From an uncultured Eubacteriales bacterium (GTDB taxonomy: Bacteria > Bacillota > Clostridia > Christensenellales > CAG-314), in the NCBI GenBank assembly GCA_900546875.1, contig URET01000029.1, positions 1-16,352 of the forward strand: a DNA stretch of 16,352 nt, read 5' to 3'. Positions 13,663-16,352 of the stretch are shown here, piece by piece. The notes under the pieces were generated by a model, which made no database searches, was not told where the DNA came from, and saw nothing but the letters and a program-made list of their open reading frames with translations. How positions within the stretch are numbered: the stretch's first letter is position 1; each line of letters begins with the position of its first letter. Both the position numbers and the translations under genes were made by a program.

Positions 13663-13696
13663 CCCTTATTCAATCATGCTCCCCGCGTTTTGGCTT

Positions 13697-13725
13697 ATTA
13701 TATGCTTGCAGTTTGCGTTTTGACA
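13697..13725 (-). promoter_or_regulatory. Candidate murI promoter
   Basis: Minus-strand TATAAT (13702-13697) is perfect. At 17 bp the -35 hexamer is TGTCAA (13725-13720), a weak match. The transcript would have a short leader of about 28 nt before murI. Confidence 0.45.
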
Positions 13726-13838
13726 CCCTTGCCGCCGACCTTCTCCGGTTTTGTACTCGCCCCCTTATGACCCTTCCCGTTTTTCCGGACATACTTTTAT
13801 GCGTTACCCGGCTGATTTATAAAAAGGTTTGTTTATAG

Positions 13839-13867
13839 TTGATTTAAATAAAACTTAGTGGTATAAT
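13839..13867 (+). promoter_or_regulatory. Promoter of pckG
   Basis: TTGATT (13839-13844), a 17-bp spacer and a perfect TATAAT (13862-13867) preceded by TGG, an extended -10 element. Transcription should start near 13874, about 36 nt before the start codon. The stretch 13726-13838 between the divergent promoters shows no clear operator. Confidence 0.85.
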
Positions 13868-13909
13868 ATTACAGAATTTATTTTCAATTGCTTACCATGG
13901 AGGTATTGT

Positions 13910-15658
13910 ATGAACAGTAATCTGCAGTCTTTTGTGAATAATTGCGCCGAAATCGCAAAACCCGATAAAATCGAATGGATCACGGGTAACGGAGATCAGC
14001 TCGAGTCTCTTGCGAAGATCGCTATGTCGACCGGCGAAATGATAAAATTAAACGAAGAACTCCTTCCGAATTGTTATCTCCACCGCTCCGCGCTCAATGA
14101 CGTCGCCCGCGTGGAAGGACGCACTTATATTTGCTGCAGAAAGGAAGAAGACGCCGGTCCGACAAATAACTGGATGGACCCCGAAAAGGCTTACTCTATG
14201 CTCACGGGTATTTTCAACGGCGCCATGAAAGGCCGTACAATGTACGTCATTCCTTATTCGATGGGCCCCATCGGAAGTCCTTTCAGCAAAATCGGTATCG
14301 AGATTACCGACAGTATTTATGTAGTCCTTTCCATGAACATCATGACAAGGATAGGAGACGAGGTGGTCAGACAGCTCGGTGACAGTAACGACTTCGTGCG
14401 CGGGTTCCATTCCAAAGCAGAGCTTAACGAAGAAAACAGATATATCTGCCATTTCCCCGAGGATAACGCTATCTGGTCCGTCAACAGCGGATACGGCGGA
14501 AACGTCCTTCTCGGCAAAAAATGTTTCGCTTTGCGTATAGCCTCTTATCAGGCGCGCAACGAAGGGTGGATGGCCGAACACATGCTCATCCTCGGCATCA
14601 CCAAACCCGACGGCATAACCAGGTACATTGCAGCTGCATTTCCTTCAGCATGCGGTAAAACCAACCTCGCAATGCTTATCCCGCCCGAAGGCTATCTTGC
14701 AAAAGGTTATAAAATAACCACCGTCGGAGACGACATCGCCTGGATTCGTCCCAAAGACGGATATCTCTACGCACTCAATCCCGAAAACGGATTCTTCGGA
14801 GTCGCCCCCGGTACCAACGCGAAATCCAACCCCAACGCTCTCGCTTCCACAAGAAAAAACAGTATATTTACCAATGTGGTCCTGAATAAAGACAATAATA
14901 CGGTTTGGTGGGAAGGCATGGATAAAAATCCTCCCGTAAACGCCGAAAACTGGAAAGGCGAAAAATGGGATTACCGCGACGGATCAAAAGGAGCTCATCC
15001 CAACAGCCGTTTCACGGCGCCCGCCGTCAACTGTCCCTGCATATCGCCCGAATTTGAAAACCCCGAAGGCGTCAGACTTTCTGCGATCATTTTCGGCGGA
15101 AGACGCGCCAGAACAGCTCCTCTTGTTTATCAGTCGTTCGATTGGGAAAACGGAGTATTCGTAGGATCGGCAATGGCTTCCGAAACTACAGCCGCCGCCA
15201 CCGGAGCAGTAGGAGTGCTTCGCCGCGACCCCATGGCAATGCTTCCCTTCTGCGGCTACAATATGGGCGACTACTTCGCTCATTGGCTGGAAATAGGAAG
15301 AAAAAATAAAAACGTCCCGAAGATTTTCAACGTGAACTGGTTCAGAACAGACAACGAAGGCAAATTCATCTGGCCCGGCTTCGGTGACAATATTCGTGTG
15401 CTCGATTGGATAATCGACCGCTGCGAAGGAAAAGCGGACGCTATCGAAACACCTATAGGATACCTGCCTCGTCCCGAGGACATCAACATCGAAGGCCTCG
15501 ATATATCACAGGAAGCTCTCAGAGAGATTCTTACCGTGGATAAAGAAATGTGGCGTAAGGAAGCAGCCGACATCAGAGAACACTATAAAAAATTCGGCGA
15601 CAAACTCCCCCAAGAACTCGCAACTCAACTTGAAAACCTCGAAAACAGACTTAAATAA
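13910..15658 (+). CDS. pckG: Phosphoenolpyruvate carboxykinase (GTP)
   Basis: It interconverts oxaloacetate plus GTP and phosphoenolpyruvate plus CO2 plus GDP (EC 4.1.1.32), either for gluconeogenesis or, in many fermenting anaerobes, in the carboxylating direction. The 582 residues match the GTP-dependent family: YGGNVLLGKK (195-204), EGWMAEHMLILG (218-229, with a metal-site His224), the kinase-1a loop FPSACGKTN (244-252) with the family's reactive Cys248, GDDIAW (273-278, metal-binding Asp pair), GRRARTAPLV (397-406) and WPGFGDNIRVLDW (488-500). It is not the ATP-dependent type. The ATG at 13910 follows a perfect GGAGG at 6-bp spacing. It is transcribed alone or with the small membrane protein downstream, behind an extended -10 promoter. 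Confidence 0.97.
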   Translation: MNSNLQSFVNNCAEIAKPDKIEWITGNGDQLESLAKIAMSTGEMIKLNEELLPNCYLHRSALNDVARVEGRTYICCRKEEDAGPTNNWMDPEKAYSMLTGIFNGAMKGRTMYVIPYSMGPIGSPFSKIGIEITDSIYVVLSMNIMTRIGDEVVRQLGDSNDFVRGFHSKAELNEENRYICHFPEDNAIWSVNSGYGGNVLLGKKCFALRIASYQARNEGWMAEHMLILGITKPDGITRYIAAAFPSACGKTNLAMLIPPEGYLAKGYKITTVGDDIAWIRPKDGYLYALNPENGFFGVAPGTNAKSNPNALASTRKNSIFTNVVLNKDNNTVWWEGMDKNPPVNAENWKGEKWDYRDGSKGAHPNSRFTAPAVNCPCISPEFENPEGVRLSAIIFGGRRARTAPLVYQSFDWENGVFVGSAMASETTAAATGAVGVLRRDPMAMLPFCGYNMGDYFAHWLEIGRKNKNVPKIFNVNWFRTDNEGKFIWPGFGDNIRVLDWIIDRCEGKADAIETPIGYLPRPEDINIEGLDISQEALREILTVDKEMWRKEAADIREHYKKFGDKLPQELATQLENLENRLK

Positions 15659-15670
15659 ATCTTTTACCCA

Positions 15671-15715
15671 GCGCCTCCGATACCACGGAGGCGCCTTTGA
15701 ACAGGTGCCTTTTTA
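15671..15715 (+). terminator. Two overlapping terminator-like hairpins after pckG
   Basis: The first hairpin has perfect 9-bp arms, GCGCCTCCG (15671-15679) and CGGAGGCGC (15686-15694), but only CTTT behind it. The second uses GGCGCC (15690-15695) with GGTGCC (15704-15709), 6 bp with one G-U, followed by TTTTT (15710-15714). They share bases, so only one can form at a time. The second also covers the likely ribosome binding site of the next gene. Confidence 0.7.
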
Positions 15716-16086
15716 TGGATGAAAAACAAAAACTTTCAAAATTCGAAATCCTCAGGATTTCTTTTTTATGTTTCGCTCTCGCCGTCTACTTTACGATCTG
15801 GCTCACTTCGTCGGAAGGCGTTTCAAACGTCGTTCTTTTCAATACGCTGGTTATTTTGCAGTACCTATCATTTTCTGCCGTTTTTATCGCCGAAATACTC
15901 AACTGCAGCAAAAAAAAGAAAAAATATTATTATTATATCATAATAGCCCTGCTTTTTGCGGCAGCTGTCGTGATCTTCACCCTCAGAGCGATCTCCTGGA
16001 TGAACTTTCGGCCCGAATCGCCTTCAGAAGAAGCTTCCCTTCTTTCATCTGTGCTCTGCAAACTTCCCGACATTATCCCGGTATAA
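15715..16086 (+). CDS. Hypothetical three-helix membrane protein
   Basis: This 123-residue protein has a polar basic start (MDEKQKLSKF) and three predicted membrane helices at about 11-31, 39-63 and 71-95. Helices 2 and 3 are separated by a cytoplasmic-looking run of five lysines and four tyrosines (66-74). A polar tail follows. I recognise no family. The ATG at 15715 is preferred over an upstream TTG at 15697 because AGGTG lies about nine bases before it, though that site is weak and sits in the terminator-like hairpin after pckG. It may receive only read-through transcription from pckG. No terminator is evident after it. Confidence 0.6.
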   Translation: MDEKQKLSKFEILRISFLCFALAVYFTIWLTSSEGVSNVVLFNTLVILQYLSFSAVFIAEILNCSKKKKKYYYYIIIALLFAAAVVIFTLRAISWMNFRPESPSEEASLLSSVLCKLPDIIPV

Positions 16087-16123
16087 TTCTGCCGCCCATC
16101 CATATCATGAACTTGCAGACAAC

Positions 16124-16210
16124 ACAGAGCGGCTTCTTCAGCCGGAACCCGAGCTTTGCGGGTTAACTCACGCTAAAAGCATCTCGGACTTCAAAAGCTT
16201 CTCCTTTGAA
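16124..16210. repeat. 87-bp structured direct repeat, copy 1
   Basis: Identical over all 87 positions to 16266-16352. Within the unit, three short hairpins are visible: CGGCT/AGCCG (16131-16145), AACCCG/CGGGTT (16146-16164) and TTCAAA/TTTGAA near its end (16190-16210). No long open frame runs through it on either strand. It starts 37 bp after the preceding gene. Confidence 0.9.
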
Positions 16211-16265
16211 ACATCTTCGGATCACTCTTACCGCAGTCTTACGCTGATAATAAGGCTTCACTCCG

Positions 16266-16352
16266 ACAGAGCGGCTTCTTCAGCCGGAACCCGAGCTTTG
16301 CGGGTTAACTCACGCTAAAAGCATCTCGGACTTCAAAAGCTTCTCCTTTGAA
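16266..16352. repeat. 87-bp structured direct repeat, copy 2, reaching the window edge
   Basis: Perfect second copy at a 142-bp period. The intervening 55 bp (16211-16265) has no clear internal structure. The copy ends at the last base of the window, so the true length of the repeat and the number of copies are unknown. Confidence 0.9.

Noticed and set aside
16124..16352. CRISPR array
   Set aside because: The repeat is 87 bp with one 55-bp interval and internal hairpins. That is too long for CRISPR repeats, and no cas genes are present.

Overview
The window looks like a chromosomal segment of a Gram-positive bacterium of the Bacillota, most likely class Clostridia. The evidence is a threonine T-box leader before thrS, strong AGGAG-type ribosome binding sites, TTGACA/TATAAT-like promoters, an ECF-type S component, a LytTR/DUF3021 pair and an EF-G-like paralogue. 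The genus cannot be named. Every confident gene from 350 to 13662 lies on the minus strand. Only pckG and a small membrane protein at the right end lie on the plus strand.

Layout, left to right. Positions 1-182 hold a degenerate 45-bp tandem repeat. Positions 350-1266 (minus) encode a LytTR DNA-binding protein followed by a DUF3021 membrane protein, a two-gene regulatory pair. Positions 1267-1725 have no gene but contain a promoter, a small inverted repeat and a long imperfect hairpin (1512-1601). Positions 1769-2777 (minus) are a two-gene operon, an ECF S component overlapping a DUF1893 deaminase-fold protein, with a clear promoter, a foldable leader and a terminator. Positions 3230-7535 (minus) are promoter, Thr T-box, thrS, arcB and arcC, ending in a terminator at 3112-3136. 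Positions 7782-10313 (minus) encode an MMPL/RND-type exporter with a long acidic tail. Positions 10493-12571 (minus) encode an EF-G-like GTPase with several altered GTPase motifs, and 12715-13662 (minus) a glutamate racemase. Divergent from that, 13910-15658 (plus) is GTP-dependent PEP carboxykinase, followed by overlapping terminator-like hairpins and a three-helix membrane protein. The right edge carries two perfect copies of an 87-bp structured repeat.

How the parts may work together. The T-box senses uncharged tRNA-Thr and should control thrS. Because arcB starts 23 bp after thrS with no visible terminator, ornithine carbamoyltransferase and carbamate kinase (citrulline to ornithine, CO2, ammonia and ATP) may be partly under threonine control as well. 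No arginine deiminase gene is present here. PEP carboxykinase links the C4-acid and C3-glycolytic pools, and MurI supplies D-glutamate for peptidoglycan.

Most of the window is ordinary housekeeping content. The items most worth a second look are the repeats at both edges, the 1512-1601 hairpin, the ECF-S/DUF1893 operon, the thrS-arcBC arrangement and the altered GTPase motifs of the EF-G paralogue. I found no convincing wholly new multi-gene system, no CRISPR array, no transposase and no tRNA or rRNA gene.
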